From Trinickia terrae (lineage in GTDB: Bacteria > Pseudomonadota > Gammaproteobacteria > Burkholderiales > Burkholderiaceae): DNA of 64,000 nucleotides. The notes under the pieces are model-generated. The model searched no databases. It was not told where the DNA came from and worked only from the letters and a program-made list of their open reading frames with translations. Numbering within the stretch: position 1 is the first letter of the stretch; every line of letters begins with the position of its first letter. The translations under genes and the position numbers were made by a program. Shown one piece after another: positions 63,525 to 64,000 of the stretch. The stretch lies in assembly GCF_005144415.1 (NCBI RefSeq), contig NZ_SWJE01000017.1, positions 1 through 64,000 on the forward strand. Reading direction: 5' to 3'.

Positions 63525-63887
63525 TCACCCCCCTTTCCCGTTGTCGAAGATCTTGCTGCAATCGCCCGAACCTATGCAGTGGTCCTTCTCGGGTGGCGAG
63601 GTGGGCACCCTGGTAGTCGGCGTGCTTGGGTCGACCGAGTAGTTGTTGCCGTCGCGCGGATTCGCAGCGCCAGGAATCGCCGATGGCGGCAGCTTCGGCG
63701 GATCCTGCTGCGCGGGCTTTTCCGGTGTTTGCGGCGGTTTGTTCTTGGGCACGGCGCGTACTTCGTTGTCGGCAACCAGCAGCATGGCGGGCTGGACTCC
63801 CATGCTGCCCGGCGGCCATGGCGGCGCGGGCGCTGTCGTTGCCGCGTGAGCGATGCCTGCGATCACGAATAAATTCGTCAGCAACAT
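63525..63887 (-). CDS. Exported proline-rich hypothetical protein
   Basis: 120 residues from the ATG at 63887 (MLLTNLFVIAGIAHAATT), preferred over an ATG at 63908 because GGGGGTG precedes it. After the signal peptide the chain is Pro/Lys/Asp-rich and disordered (PPQTPEKPAQQDPPKLPP) with two Cys near the C-terminus (DHCIGSGDCSKI). It is transcribed with the cysteine-rich gene. The function is unknown. Confidence 0.55.
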   Translation of the reverse strand: MLLTNLFVIAGIAHAATTAPAPPWPPGSMGVQPAMLLVADNEVRAVPKNKPPQTPEKPAQQDPPKLPPSAIPGAANPRDGNNYSVDPSTPTTRVPTSPPEKDHCIGSGDCSKIFDNGKGG

Positions 63888-64000
63888 AGTCACCCCCGTA
63901 TTCTTCATTTCATATTTTGAATGCGCGAATTCATCGTAGATCGCGGGCCGGGGCAAATCAAGGTCCAAACGCTGCGCGCCGGCGGCATTCAACTCCGGAT

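Overview
The window is high-GC DNA with codon use and gene content typical of a plant-associated beta-proteobacterium of Burkholderia sensu lato (Burkholderia, Paraburkholderia, Trinickia or Robbsia; the genus cannot be fixed from sequence alone). There is no rRNA, tRNA, CRISPR array or recognisable transposase. An AT-richer patch at about 28.2-30.3 kb looks acquired.

Left part (1-8955): the 5' part of etfB on the minus strand, divergent from a catabolic operon. The operon encodes a hydantoinase/oxoprolinase A and B pair, a uronate-dehydrogenase-like SDR, a FAD-dependent oxidoreductase, two further SDRs and a FadR-type repressor. Then comes a type III effector island (8971-23959). It holds a Fic protein and a degenerate Fic-like neighbour, a HopX/XopE/RipE-type transglutaminase, an ADP-ribosyltransferase-like protein, a His-rich protein with a small exported partner, and a 1490-residue protein. 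A transporter/hippurate-hydrolase pair and an esterase are interspersed. Six promoters in the window fit the plant-inducible-promoter (PIP, hrp_II) architecture: TTCG-N16-TTCG followed 31-32 bp later by a -10-like hexamer. Five precede effector-candidate genes here and the sixth precedes a four-repeat secreted protein at 34180. No type III apparatus genes are present.

Middle (24000-41000): a truncated subtilase propeptide, a YncE/phosphoesterase lipoprotein, a possible defence patch (DUF4145 protein, membrane protein, NERD nuclease), a TetR regulator, the repeat protein, a PAS-GGDEF-EAL protein, a decayed stretch (PAP2 pseudogene, AraC and SDR remnants), an MqsR/MqsA-like toxin-antitoxin pair, an XRE regulator and a carboxymuconolactone-decarboxylase-like protein.

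Right-centre (41009-58293): the most unusual system. Five small precursors share a leader of the form DL..ELD.R.M..IRGG (one ends GA). They lie around a dedicated exporter: an ABC transporter with two cNMP-binding domains and an intact C39 leader peptidase, an HlyD adaptor, a TolC/NodT-type outer-membrane factor and a PpiC-type prolyl isomerase. The same locus encodes a DUF4384 Ser/Thr kinase, a PP2C phosphatase, a double-FHA membrane protein and a sigma-54 activator. Sigma-54 promoter matches (-24 GG, -12 GC) precede three of the precursor genes and an LRAT-type gene. I read this as a phospho-signalling-controlled, sigma-54-driven peptide secretion locus.

Right end (58561-63887): tandem DUF4399 periplasmic proteins, a formylglycine-generating-enzyme-like protein, a HIT protein, two DUF190 proteins with a TfoX-N-like protein, the CrcB fluoride channel, and two small exported proteins, one with ten cysteines.
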